Both the position numbers and the translations under genes were made by a program. Positions 11,908 to 22,551 of a stretch of 64,000 nt of DNA are shown piece by piece (the stretch's first letter is position 1; the number at the start of each line of letters is the position of its first letter). The DNA is from Collybiopsis luxurians FD-317 M1 (taxonomy: Eukaryota; Basidiomycota; Agaricomycetes; Agaricales; Omphalotaceae), in assembly GCA_000827265.1 (NCBI GenBank), contig KN834791.1, positions 429,430-493,429 of the forward strand. Direction: 5' to 3'. The notes beneath the pieces are model-generated. The model saw only the letters and a list, made by a program, of their open reading frames with translations. It was not told the origin of the DNA and did no database searches.

Positions 11908-13050
11908 TCATGTACCATACACTTTCTGTATTAAAACGGCATGACGTTTTTTGGCAAGGTTGATGCACTCGGTCAGTGTATCTTTCGCTCTGGCAGGGTC
12001 GAGACGAGCATCCCCCTCGAGCACATGGTTTCCATTATCCAGCCCGGCACCGAGTTGGGACAGGGTTAGGACTTTTGCGAGTGGATCCAGGACGATGGAA
12101 ATGGTAGTATCAAGTAGAGGTTCCTCAAACGCGGTTGGATCGGGAAGCAGTCGCGATCTGGAGAAAATTTTCAGTTGCCGACGAAGGGCGGCTGAGAGCC
12201 TGCTGTAAGTACTGACCCTGCAAAAACGCCAAAGGAATACGCCATCGGGAATACGTCTTGCTGGATCACCAACTTTTTGGCTGGCTTGGAAGGATCCGAA
12301 CCTGGACGAGTACAGATTGTTCGATCGAGTTCCAGGTCATACTCTGCATGAGGTAGAGAGACTGAGAATGTCTATTAGATGGTGGACCAGATCGTTCCGT
12401 GTAAGGACCTCGGCATACCATTTCTCAAGGCGCAGACCATTGCTATTAGAGCGGCGTCAAAGACGTTTCCGTCATAGTTGATCACCGTCGCGTCTACATA
12501 GAGGACCCAGACCGATTTACCCGAGGAAATACACAGAGAAGACAGCGGTATCAGACTGTTTCCGATCAGAACTTGGTTTAATCTTTCGGAAAGAATCTGG
12601 GCTTCTTCTGTTGGAGGACCAGGCTTGAATTTTGGGGAACAAAGGGCGGGTAGATCGACGTTTGGAACTGGAAGGAAAGTTTATACGTTGTCGGAAAGGA
12701 GCAAAGGAGTCAGTACATGCCGAAAAAACCTTGGTCTGGATTATCGAGCTCCGGTTCGCATATTTCACCTTTGACCCCGCAGACTACTGTTGTGTTGCCT
12801 AGACGAACGAGAGCGGAACCATGAGCGGTTGATATTGAGCCTGGTCCTGGATTGAGAATGCTATTTGAATGGAAAAGACGCGAGTCCCACCGACATTGAC
12901 CTCAACATTTCTCCATCGTTCTCCATCGTCGACGTCGTCATCTATTGACCTTCCATCCGGTCTAACGCGCTCTTCTAGGAAGCGTTCGAGGTATATTCGA
13001 GGATGCAATCGCTGAAAAGTTGCAGCTTTGAGTGCATCGGATGAAGCCAT
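11908..13050 (-). CDS. RRP43: Exosome complex subunit RRP43 (RNase PH-like)
   Basis: This is a ring subunit of the nuclear and cytoplasmic RNA exosome that holds RNA for 3'-5' decay. The ring subunits of this class are catalytically inactive in fungi. The start at 13050 gives MASSDALKAATFQRLHPRI, then ERFLEERVRPDGRS, the RNase PH signature. Further exons read GNTTVVCGVKGEI near 12750-12800, VPNVDLPALCSPKFKPGPP near 12610-12670, SVWVLYVDATVINYDGNVFD near 12460-12515, and ALIAMVCALRN. A later segment reads YDLELDRTICTRPGSDPSKP, and the protein ends LAKKRHAVLIQKVYGT. Residue order matches EXOSC8/Rrp43. It has about five introns. Its start codon is 32 bp from that of the divergent downstream gene. 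Confidence 0.85.
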
Positions 13051-13082
13051 AATTAGGTCACGTGCATTTTTTTAGCCTTTGC
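13051..13082. promoter_or_regulatory. 32-bp shared divergent promoter or 5' UTR with CACGTG
   Basis: Only 32 bp separate the RRP43 start (13050, -) from the preferred start of the next gene (13083, +). A palindromic E-box CACGTG lies at 13059-13064, so the two genes must share or overlap their promoters and leaders. bHLH binding is inferred from the motif. Confidence 0.5.
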
Positions 13083-15683
13083 ATGGTACATGCAGCGATA
13101 AAAGCTGCCCCCCGCGCCCTGCTCCTCTCGTTGTCGAAGCAATTGTCTTCGTCGCCGTCGTCTGTAACGCCATGGATTCAGCGAAGACTCTCAGATCCAC
13201 GTCATCCCAGACCCTCCTTCCTCACTCTAACTTCCATCTTCAACCACCTTTTGTCACATTCACCGTCTCCCGCTGCCCTCGACGCGGCAACTTCCATCTA
13301 TTATCGGATGACAGTGTCAGAAGGATATGAAACACGTTTTCTTACCGATGCCCAGATGCTCGTGTTGGCGCTCAGAGCAGAGGAATCGCTTTCAGGCCAA
13401 GTAGCTTCGGCTCTTCGATACATGTTTTCTCATCCGTCCAAATTTACTAACAATGACTTTCTTTCCCTCGCATGGCTCATGGAGTCCTTATCCTTCTCTC
13501 CGACTCAATTGTTGCAAATTACACGACTGTACGTCGATCTCCAGCAACCATCCCTCGGAGTAACCACTCTCCTTGCTCGTCTGCTTGCTGACACGAGCCA
13601 GCACGATGAAGCCCTGGATTTGGTGTCGCAGTATTCTCGGACAAGAGGTCGAAAACAGGCGTCAAACGGGAAGGTTTCAGCCTCGCATCCGTTCACAGCT
13701 GCACTGTCTGTCTCTCCTTCCTCGCAGCCTCCTTCTCCGGCTCATATCGACAATACTCTGGCCACAATGTCATCCCTCTCCATCCCCTCGGACAGATCGC
13801 TTCTCAATGTCCTCATTTTGGATCAAGCAATGCGTGCGAGAGATGCCGGAAAGCATGCATTCGCCCCTCGCAGCGCTTCTGGTTCGCAGGTCAACTCGCT
13901 TTCTGTCGAGGACGACCCATCTTCCATCACCTCCCTTTGGGACTCCATTTCTCGTCCAAAGTCCCAGAGTTCGGCCAAGCAACTGAGACAAAATGCCCAC
14001 CTGGCAGTTGAAAAAGCGTTTGCGATCTATGATGCCTTGTGTCAAGCTCATGCAGATTCGGAGGTTGAGAGTGGCGAGGTTACCTCGGGGAAGTCCAATG
14101 AGTCAAAGCATCGCCCATGCTTTCGTCCTGATTTCTTTACCTATCGCGTTCTATGGGATCTTCTAGCTCGACGACCGGGATGGAAATTCCAAAAACGAAA
14201 CAACCGCAGCCAAAGTTTAACACGATCAGGAGCTGGGGTTAGTTTGAGAGATCAAGCTGGGACTGACAAGAAGGGTAATCCGGACAAAATAGAAAAAACC
14301 TTCTTGACATCGACTTCCGTCGACGAATACGGGTTTGATCTAAGCGAGGAATCAGAGTTCGATTCTGATGAAGACGACCTGGACGCTACCAGTGGAGAAC
14401 TTGGTACTCCCTCAATAAGTGCATCCAACTCGGAAACTTCGATTTGCGGACAAGGTATACTGAGCGTATTCTTTCACATCCGATTTCTAACACCCTTTTT
14501 AGGTGATTCAAACACGCAATTCAGTTCGACAATTCTTACCCCTCGAGCTCTCTTCCACGACATGATGAAATATCACTTCTCTGCTGTTCCCGCGTCCTTT
14601 AAGTCACCTCCCAAAACTCAATCCAAAAACTCGGCGCAAAATCAATTACTCCTCAACACCGCTCTCACCACCTTCCTCAACCGGTCTACGTCGGCGGGAG
14701 GACCTGACTACGCAGCGGCTATTGTTGTTCTGCGTTGCTTTTTTTCTCCTCGAGTAGGGCACTTGGGACACAATGCAGAAAAGGCCCTCGTCCCTTCTAT
14801 TCCTCTTCCCTTACGGACCTACAGGATAGTCTTCACGCATCTCCATCAGCGTGTTAGAGATTCCCTTCGCCATTCACTGGGACACGGGAAGAAAAAGCGG
14901 AAACGCAGATCTCCTCGTGTGACTGCCGAGAGTACGGAAACGAGCGAATCAAATGGAGGAGCTGCGGCTGGGGAACTGGACAGGAGATTGACGACTTTTG
15001 GTAATCTTTGGGCTCGCTGGGTCCTCTCAATGGGTGCAGGTGATTTGCGTGGGTTTAGAGAGTTGCTGAGTCGGCCAAATGAGAAACATGGATCGTTAAA
15101 TCTGACGAGATTAACAATGGATCCAGATGTGAACGAGTGGCAGATAAAGGGGAACTCCAGGCCAAAGCAGGTAAGTAAACGGGAGCTCTCGGAATCAAAC
15201 GAGGGCATAGTGGCCGTAAAAGATCCCCCTCCGCACCCACTTCCTCCACGACCAGAAACTGCGTTTGAGAAGATCACGGCTCGTATGTTGGTCGTTTCTC
15301 AGATGCCGTTGGCCTCTGCGCTTTCTCCCAACCCTCATCGACGTGTTAAACCCAAAGGTGAAGACGGCGCTGGACCCACGTTTGACGTGGTTACCGGAAC
15401 GAGAGCGGAACGCGCAAAGGGGAATGAGAATGCACATAGTCAGATTGGCTTTGGTGTCCCGTCTGAGCAACTCGGGAAAGGACAAGGGTCTCCCGAGGAT
15501 CTCGAGCGACTGCTCGTTCGTGCTTGGATTGTGACGAATTATAACAAGCACGTAGATATCATACGATCTTCAGTATCGGCAAGTGTCAAACAGGATGAGT
15601 ATGACGAGTATGAACTCTCAGAGTTGTTGAGGATTTTCGAGAGGGAAGTTGGGAGCGCGATGGGGGAGATGGTTCCTGTGTAA
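13083..15683 (+). CDS. Large helical protein, probably mitochondrial
   Basis: The product is about 866 residues and nearly uninterrupted. A frame opens at 13062, but I prefer the ATG at 13083 because the product then starts MVHAAIKAAPRALLLSLSKQ, an Arg/Ser-rich amphipathic mitochondrial-type leader, and because 13062 lies inside the E-box. Residues up to about 200 form helical repeats (DAQMLVLALRAEESL, TTLLARLLADTSQHDEALD) reminiscent of TPR/PPR-like fungal mitochondrial proteins, but no clear PPR register is visible. An acidic linker (SEESEFDSDEDDLD) follows. A 48-bp in-frame intron is likely at 14455-14502 (GTATAC...TTTTTAG). The C-terminal third has a basic patch (GKKKRKRRSP) and a conserved-looking end, EYDEYELSELLRIFEREVG. 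I infer a role in mitochondrial RNA or translation only from these general features. Confidence 0.7.
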   Translation: MVHAAIKAAPRALLLSLSKQLSSSPSSVTPWIQRRLSDPRHPRPSFLTLTSIFNHLLSHSPSPAALDAATSIYYRMTVSEGYETRFLTDAQMLVLALRAEESLSGQVASALRYMFSHPSKFTNNDFLSLAWLMESLSFSPTQLLQITRLYVDLQQPSLGVTTLLARLLADTSQHDEALDLVSQYSRTRGRKQASNGKVSASHPFTAALSVSPSSQPPSPAHIDNTLATMSSLSIPSDRSLLNVLILDQAMRARDAGKHAFAPRSASGSQVNSLSVEDDPSSITSLWDSISRPKSQSSAKQLRQNAHLAVEKAFAIYDALCQAHADSEVESGEVTSGKSNESKHRPCFRPDFFTYRVLWDLLARRPGWKFQKRNNRSQSLTRSGAGVSLRDQAGTDKKGNPDKIEKTFLTSTSVDEYGFDLSEESEFDSDEDDLDATSGELGTPSISASNSETSICGQGILSVFFHIRFLTPFLGDSNTQFSSTILTPRALFHDMMKYHFSAVPASFKSPPKTQSKNSAQNQLLLNTALTTFLNRSTSAGGPDYAAAIVVLRCFFSPRVGHLGHNAEKALVPSIPLPLRTYRIVFTHLHQRVRDSLRHSLGHGKKKRKRRSPRVTAESTETSESNGGAAAGELDRRLTTFGNLWARWVLSMGAGDLRGFRELLSRPNEKHGSLNLTRLTMDPDVNEWQIKGNSRPKQVSKRELSESNEGIVAVKDPPPHPLPPRPETAFEKITARMLVVSQMPLASALSPNPHRRVKPKGEDGAGPTFDVVTGTRAERAKGNENAHSQIGFGVPSEQLGKGQGSPEDLERLLVRAWIVTNYNKHVDIIRSSVSASVKQDEYDEYELSELLRIFEREVGSAMGEMVPV

Positions 15684-16144
15684 TCGGCGAAGGATATGGG
15701 AGTCATGTTTGAGGATGCATACCGAAGAGGGGTACTAAGCGACGTCGGAGAAGGTGCAGGATTGCCATAGAAAACAAAAGCTAGCGCAGGGCAGACGAAT
15801 TGGAAAAGTATTTTAGATTATATATATATGTATATGTACCGTCAATGCTAATGCTGTAGAATACTTGTACATTTACAGTTCTACTTCTCCATTGCCAAGA
15901 TGCATTCCAGAGTCGTGTGTTCAATTCAATGATCCACCGCTAGCAGCCACTGCTTCTGCGCCGCCTCACCTCAAAGGGACGTCTTTCCCGTAAGTATTCA
16001 CTTGCGAAAATCGGACTATGTATAGAGTACATCTGGGTGTTGGTGATGTAGGGTACGCCAACATAGTGAATTTTCGAAATTAAGAAGAATTTTCTAGCAT
16101 ATACAACAAATACATTTACATATGGGAGAAATATATACGGCCTA
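15684..16144. other. Convergent intergenic region
   Basis: These are the 3' flanks of the large gene and the first aldo-keto reductase. There is a short AT dinucleotide run near 15815-15835. No gene is seen. Confidence 0.5.
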
Positions 16145-17667
16145 CTAATCAGTTGGTTGGATGGGACGTTGGGTGGGAACCTTCTGGTAGACCATCGCGT
16201 TCAACATCCCAAAGAACGGCTTTGTGCCATCGCCCTGTAAACAGAAAATCAGTTCAGGATTCCAAGCAAGTTTGCAAGATAATTACAATCAGGTTATGAG
16301 GGAATCCCGCATCAAAGGGAATGACTTCCTCCAAGAATTTGATCTGTTCTTCGGTGAGTATGATATCTAAACTCTTGATGTTCGCTTGAAGGTGTTCGAC
16401 TTTGCGTCCTCCAATAATAGGGAAGACGTAGGGGGTTTTGTGCATCACGTACGCAATTGCGACTGTATGAGCTCATGAGTATTGAGGAGATAATTGGAGA
16501 ATAAAAATTTTACCAGCCCCGATGTTATCACCCAGCCCCAGCTCGCCGGCAACCTTCTCCAAAGCATGAGACACCTTGACTTCATTTTCATTTCTAAGCC
16601 AATCGCTCAGCACGGTGCGGCCCTTCTCTCCACTGTCTTTCCGTCGTTGTTCTTCGGCGTCGGTGCGCAGCTTGCCTCCACCCAAAACACCCCACGGAGC
16701 TAGTGCTAGGCCTTGTATTGGATGGAAATCTTGAGTGTGGATTCACAATTGACAGTATATGTGTAAACATACCAAGTGAACGAGCCATCGGAATGATATC
16801 GCGTTCGAAAGAACGGTCAAGGATACTCCATTGTCCTTGATAGACGGAAAAAGGTGTTTTACCGTTGCTTCGAGCGTATTCGTTTGCTTGTGCTACGATC
16901 CACGCTGGGGTATCAGAGATGCCCTACCAGGAGATGAATTCCTGCTTCTGTTAGAAATTGGAATTTTCAAGCTCACCAGATAGAGGACCTTGCCTTGCAG
17001 AATGAGAGTATGCAATCCATCCATGACTTCTTTGACTGAGGTATCGTAGTCCCACCAATGCACGTAGAGTAAATCGATGTATGATGTGCGGAGCTTCTTG
17101 AGACTAGCGTCGACGCTGATGTGCATGGTTTTGAAGCTGTTCCCGACATAGAAAGACTTTTGAGCGATGGAGTCGTTGCCAAGTTTGTAATTGGACGTGT
17201 ACTGCAAAGCCACAGAGTATAAGAGCAATACAAGAAAGATGAGCGAAAGAAAATAACCTTTGTCGCAAGGAAAATTTGGTCCCTGATTCCACGTTTCTCC
17301 ATCCACTCTCCAATGACGGTTTCGGAAGTTTCAGCTTGGCTGCATATAATCACATTAGAGCAGGGAACGCGGAATTTAGAAGGAAACAGACTAGTTATTA
17401 GCGGTATCTAGAGATGGCGACATGTTAGAAATGAGTAAGAGGAAAGATCTGCCCTTTACCTATAAAATTGCCTCCCATGTCATAGTAGGCATCGAGCATC
17501 TTGAAGCTCCCTTCCTTATCGATTGAGCCCAACCCTTCTCCGTTCTCACCGAGGCTCATGCCGCCCAAACAAAGGGGAGAGACATGAACTCCCGCATTGG
17601 TAGAAAGGGTTCGAAAGATACCAAGCTTGGTGGGTGGTGGGGGAGCAGGTGCGAGGAATTTAGACAT
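16145..17667 (-). CDS. Aryl-alcohol-dehydrogenase-type aldo-keto reductase, copy 1
   Basis: This is an NADPH-dependent oxidoreductase of the AKR9/AAD type, reducing aldehydes such as aryl aldehydes. The start at 17667 gives [18 protein letters not shown], then [17 protein letters not shown] and [14 protein letters not shown]. Later exons read [20 protein letters not shown] with catalytic-type Lys in [22 protein letters not shown] with the active-site His, and [19 protein letters not shown], ending [14 protein letters not shown] at 16145. Seven or so introns sit at the same places as in the neighbouring copy. A minus TATAAAA lies at 17743-17749, 76 bp above the start. Proteins of this class act in lignin-related aromatic metabolism and detoxification. 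The substrate here is unknown. Confidence 0.85.
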
Positions 17668-17742
17668 TCTGAGTGACGAGCTATAGGTTTTAAGAGAAGG
17701 TTTAGGAATTTGTTTATGCTATAGCTTGCGTCTGCCTTGTTC

Positions 17743-17749
17743 TTTTATA
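17743..17749 (-). promoter_or_regulatory. TATA box of aldo-keto reductase copy 1
   Basis: TATAAAA on the minus strand lies about 76 bp upstream of the start codon. A matching element lies about 70 bp above copy 2. Confidence 0.5.
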
Positions 17750-18784
17750 GTCTTGGGCTCAAATCTTCGGAATACGGCTACAGCAATGTCGGTATTCCCA
17801 GTGCAACATACTTTGACAAGAGCAATTCCTTGGCCTGCGACGTAAAGTGACTGGTGTACGCGTTCTCTTGGCATATTTGGGTTGAATAGACTTTAATTGC
17901 ACGGTGAACTTCGGCGACACGAACTAAATGCCAATCGGTCACAAGTCGGAAGAGTTCGAGCAAGTCAAGTGTTCAACGTCCAGCTATCGAGCAAGCAGAG
18001 ATGACTCAGAAATATGTGGTTACGTCTCCTTTGCAGAAGTATTAACGACGATTTAAATGTCTTGACATGAGCTGGAGCCTGGAGAATCGGAGATTGCAGT
18101 GTATATGGGCGGCCTTACGGATTGACAGGGGAAAAATGAAACAGGATGTGAATAAACCGAGGGTAGGAATTTTTCTCCAGATCCCTTCAACGGCAAATGT
18201 TCCCGACGGAGATACAGCCCCAAACGCAATCGGCTGAGAAAGCTGCGTGATTGCTTTCCTTTTCGGGATACATAAATGTAGCTTTGGCATCTTGAAGAGC
18301 TGAATGGCTCACCTCGCGGCGACAAAAAAGGGAAGAACGAACCTAGTACCTTGCCTCACTATCAGATAGGACTTGAGTCTTGAGAGCTCGTAGGAGGCGG
18401 AGTAACTGGATCGGAGATGGATTTCACAAGATCTCCGACTCGGAGTAGAGCCGCTCCTCTAGTTGCGCCAAAAGTGCATTTACAAGGACTTGAAGAGATA
18501 AGCTCTGACATGATCTGACGTTCAACGCTTAATTCTTGCGGGCTCGCTTCGACCTTTAATGTACCAAGCCACTGCTGCTGCCTCTTCCCCCCTAACCTGG
18601 CACCAATTCTCGTAAGTATCGATTTTGGAAAAATGCACTGTGTAGAATGTATGGTGTATATGCAGTGGCGGTGGTGGGTATGTCAACGCTATAGATGAAA
18701 CCATTGTATATATGCGAAACTGAAAAAGCATTTTCTTGGCTTATACAGCAAATAGATTCAGTGAACATACTCTACATATGGCCT
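17750..18784. other. Intergenic spacer between the tandem aldo-keto reductases
   Basis: This holds the promoter of copy 1 and the 3' flank of copy 2. It carries the 13-bp palindrome at 18433-18445 and a related CGGAGTAACT at about 18396-18406. The open frames here are not protein-like. Confidence 0.5.
18433..18445. promoter_or_regulatory. Palindrome CTCCGACTCGGAG, second copy
   Basis: Identical to 1419-1431, and in both cases followed by GTA. It lies between the two aldo-keto reductase genes, about 770 bp upstream of copy 1. A dimeric CGG-type binding site is the simplest reading. Confidence 0.4.
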
Positions 18785-20248
18785 CTAATCAGTAGGTTGA
18801 ATAGGTCGCTGGGTAGGAACCTTCTTGTACACCATCGCGTTCAACATTCCAAAAAATGGCTTTGTGCCATCGCCCTGTATATAAAATATCAGCTCAGTAT
18901 TCCGAGCCCGTTTGCGAAACACCTACAATGAAGTTGTGGGGGAAGCCCAGATCGAAGGGAATGACGTCCTCCAAGAATTTGATCTGTTCTTCAGTAAGTG
19001 TAATATCTAGACCCTTGATGTTCGCTTGAAGGTGTTCGATTTTTCGTCCTCCAATAATCGGGAAGACGTAGGGGGTCTTTTGCATCACGTATGCGATTGC
19101 AACTGGATAAGTTGATGATGATTGAGTACGTGCTTGGAGAGTAAGATCCTTACCAGCACCGATGTTATCACCCAGCTCTAGTTCGCCAGCTACCTTCTCC
19201 AAAGCACGAGACACCTTGACTTCATTTTCATTTCTGAGCCAATCGCTCATCATAGTGCGGCCATTTTCTCCGCTCTCTTTTCGTCGTTGTTCTTCGGCGT
19301 CGGTACGCAGCTTGCCTCCACCCAAGACACCCCATGGAGCGAGTGCGAGGCCTTTGATGTCAATGAGGACAACAAAATAAGTATGTATATGCGTAGACGT
19401 ACCGAGTGAACGAGCCATTGGAATAATATCCCGTTCAAAAGAGCGGTCAAGGATGCTCCATTGTCCTTGATAGACAGAAAAAGGTGTCTTACCATTGCTC
19501 CGAGCGTATTCGTTTGCTTGTGCTACGACCCACGCTGGACTATCAGAGATTCCCTACAAGTAAACCATGAGAGCTACCGATTCTACCTGACATTCTTGAA
19601 AACTCACGAGATAGAGAACCTTGCCTTGCAGAACAAGAGTGTGTAATCCATCCATGACTTCTTTGACTGAAGTATCGTAGTCCCACCAGTGCACGTATAA
19701 TAGATCAATGTAGGAGGTACGGAGTTTTTTGAGACTGGCGTTGATGCTGATGTACATGTTTTTGAAACTATTTCCGACGTAGAAGGCTTTCTGGGCGATG
19801 GAGTCGTTGCCGGCTTTGTAATTGGATGTGTACTGTCAAGACATTAAGTTTAGGATGAGAAAAGGAGCGAGAAGAACGACCTTTGTGGCAAGGAAGATTT
19901 GATCTCTGATTCCACGGTTTTCCATCCATTCTCCAATGACGGCTTCAGAAGTTTCGGATTGGCTAAATGATCACTATGTCAAAGGACAGGAATGGAAGAC
20001 ACGGAGAGAATTTACTAATTATTGGCGGTATCAATGAAATTACCTCCCATATCGTAATAGGCATCGAGGAGCTTGAAGCTCCCTTCTTTGTTCATTGAGC
20101 CCAAGTCTTTGCTCCACATTTGGTCTTCTCCGAGGCTCATGCCTCCCAAGCATAGAGGGGAGACGTGAACGCCTGCATGGGAAGAGAGCGTACGAAGAAC
20201 ACCGAGTTGGGTAGGAGGTGCAGGAGCAGGTGCAAGGTATTTGGACAT
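18785..20248 (-). CDS. Aryl-alcohol-dehydrogenase-type aldo-keto reductase, copy 2
   Basis: This is a tandem paralogue of the gene at 16145-17667, with the same exon layout and near-identical motifs: [87 protein letters not shown] and the end [14 protein letters not shown]. The main difference is a short insertion in the [12 protein letters not shown] segment, where copy 1 has GENGEGLGS. Active-site residues (Asp of FIDTANN, His of YVHWW) are retained, so both copies look functional. A TATA element on the minus strand lies at 20318-20324, 70 bp above the start. The pair is a local duplication with moderate divergence. Confidence 0.85.
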
Positions 20249-20759
20249 TGTGAATGAGATGTAGTCTTCGAAAGGGAGATTTCGTTTGGTTATAATTTTT
20301 CTGGGTCCATCTTCATCTTTTATAGCTTTGGCTGCAGCAATTAGTCACTGCGTATCCCGGGCCAAGCGGCAAAAGATGACACGAGCAATTAGTATTTCCC
20401 TGCAAAGTTCAGTGACTGATGTACCTGTTGTACATGTTCTCTGGTGAATAATTGGAGGGTGTACCTCGGCGACAGCAACTAAATACAGAGAGTAAGCTAG
20501 ACTGCCGATCGGTCACAAGTCGGAGGAGTTCGAGCAGGTATTTTTGAGGCTGGTATGAGTGAGATATACAGAATTACGATTCTAATTTCTACGTTTAAAT
20601 TAACATTTAAAGCCTGACATGAGGAGATGGTAAGTTCGATGGCGGGTGTAGCGGTAACCGGATCCACCGGACCGACCAAGAATTAAGCGCCCAAAAAGAT
20701 TTGACATCGATAACCGCGTTTTACTCTTTTCTTCTTCACCGCGTTTCTTTCCTTCCACC
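20249..20759. other. Divergent promoter region of aldo-keto reductase copy 2 and MVD1
   Basis: About 510 bp. It contains the minus TATA (20318-20324) and, 68 bp before the MVD1 start, the 11-mer ATTAAGCGCCC (20682-20692), which recurs at 35316-35326 upstream of the phosphotransferase-like gene. Confidence 0.5.
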
Positions 20760-22125
20760 ATGTCCCTCTACCAGACCACCGCTTCTGCTCCTGTTAACAT
20801 CGCATGTATAAAGTAAGTTGCTAGTCTTTTATCTCACATTTGTTCCTCATTCTTTTACTAGATACTGGGGCAAACGCGACACCACCCTCATTCTCCCAAC
20901 AAACTCTTCTCTCTCTGTCACCCTCTCCCAGGACAACCTCCGTTCAACCACTACCTCTCGCTCAGACTCGTCCTTTACCAAGACGCGTCTCTGGCTCAAT
21001 GGCGTCGAAGAGGAAATAAAACCAAACGGAAGACTTGACAGGTGTCTCGCCGAATTGCGCAAGATGAGAAAAGAGAATGTAGAGGATAAAAATCCCAACG
21101 CTCCAAAGGTAATCTTATTGTACAGTCATCCAAAATTTGGTCAGTAATATTTTGCTTAGCTTAACACCTGGAATCTCCATATTGCATCCTACAACAACTT
21201 TCCTACCGCCGCAGGTCTTGCTTCCTCCGCCTCCGGTTTTGCCGCACTCACAGCCTCCGTCGCCGCTCTGTACGGACTAAACTCCTTCCCTTCTTCTCCT
21301 TCTACTTCCTATTCACCTCCTGCAACCGCTTCTCAACTCTCCCTCATTGCCCGCCAGGGATCAGGTTCCGCCTGCCGTTCCCTCTTTGGGGGCTTTGTTG
21401 CTTGGGAAATGGGTAACAATCCCGACGGTAAAGACAGCTTGGCCGTTCAGGTAGCTCCCGAATCTCACTGGCCCTCTCTCCATGCCCTCATCTGTGTCGT
21501 CAACAGTGGCAAAAAGGGCACCTCGTCCACAGCCGGCATGCAAAACACTGTCCTCACCTCTTCCCTCCTCCAACACCGCATCAAAGACGTCGTCCCATCC
21601 CGCATGTCCGCCATTACACAGGCCATCTTGTCCAAAGATTTTGACTCGTTTGCGAAAATCACCATGCAAGACTCGAACCAGTTCCATGCCGTCGCACTCG
21701 ATACCTTTCCGCCCATCTTTTACATGAACGATGTCAGTCGCGCTATTATCGCCATCATCACAGAGTTGAACCGCGTCTCCGTTGAAGAGACAGGTCATTT
21801 GGTCGCGGCCTATACCTTCGATGCCGGTCCCAATGCAGTCATTTATACCGAGGCGGAACATATCAAAACTATCATTCAGCTACTACTCAATTATTTCCCT
21901 ATCGATTTTGCTGCGGCACCGTTTCACGACTCGTTTGCGTTGTTTGAGGGTGGGCATCCCAAGGCTGCTCCGATTCCAAAGGGATTCAATGAAAATGTTT
22001 CGCGCGTTTGGGAGAAGGATAGTGTCAAGGGCTTGATTCATACCAAGATTGGGGACGGGCCTAGAGTCTTGGGAGAGGAAGAGTCATTACTGAATAAGGA
22101 GGGGATGCCCAAGACGCTTGTGTGA
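20760..22125 (+). CDS. MVD1: Diphosphomevalonate decarboxylase
   Basis: Converts mevalonate diphosphate to isopentenyl diphosphate with ATP, the last step of the mevalonate pathway that feeds ergosterol and other isoprenoids. The protein starts MSLYQTTASAPVNIACIKYW and contains GKRDTTLILPTNSSLSVTLS, the GHMP-type loop NFPTAAGLASSASGFAAL near 21195-21250, and RQGSGSACRSLFGGFVAWEM near 21355-21410. C-terminal motifs are FDAGPNAVIYT and PRVLGEEESLLN. Two introns are clear: one after ACIK (about 20813-20861) and one after NAPK (about 21109-21160), whose removal gives NTWNLHIASYNNFP. Length and residue order match the fungal enzyme, with no defects seen. Confidence 0.93.
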
Positions 22126-22551
22126 GGCGTTCTTGGCTCTTTTTCTTTCATACGGCTTGGATCTAGACTGGATACAGATATGTTTTTTTTTCAATTAGGA
22201 TTTCCTCTTTTGTTTCTTCAGTTCATACGAAATTCTAGCAATACCATGAGCAAAACAGAATCTGACTCTGTCGCCGTTTGTAAGTACCGAGAGCTGAACT
22301 ACTCCGGTGTCGATCCGCTTAGTGACACATTGCTCATTATTCACCTGCTCTGCGCGAGACGAGACTCTGATTTTTGCTCCGACGCCAATAATGACCGAGG
22401 ATGACCGTTAGTGTTGGTATCATCTCATGCGACGAGGCGTCATCGTTATCAAGCCATCAGGACCCGTCGGTCTCATTCGGTGGCAAGGCGTCTGGTATTT
22501 AAGGTACTAGTACGGAAGGTGGGTAATCCCTACATCTACATCTTCACCTCC
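22126..22551. other. Tandem intergenic region
   Basis: This is the 3' flank of MVD1 and the promoter of the reductase-like gene. A plus 74-codon frame (22180-22404) has no recognisable content. Confidence 0.5.

Noticed and set aside
14846..15551. Long minus-strand open frames (118-143 codons) inside the large plus-strand gene
   Set aside because: Antisense shadows of a coding region with biased composition; the plus frame is continuous and protein-like.
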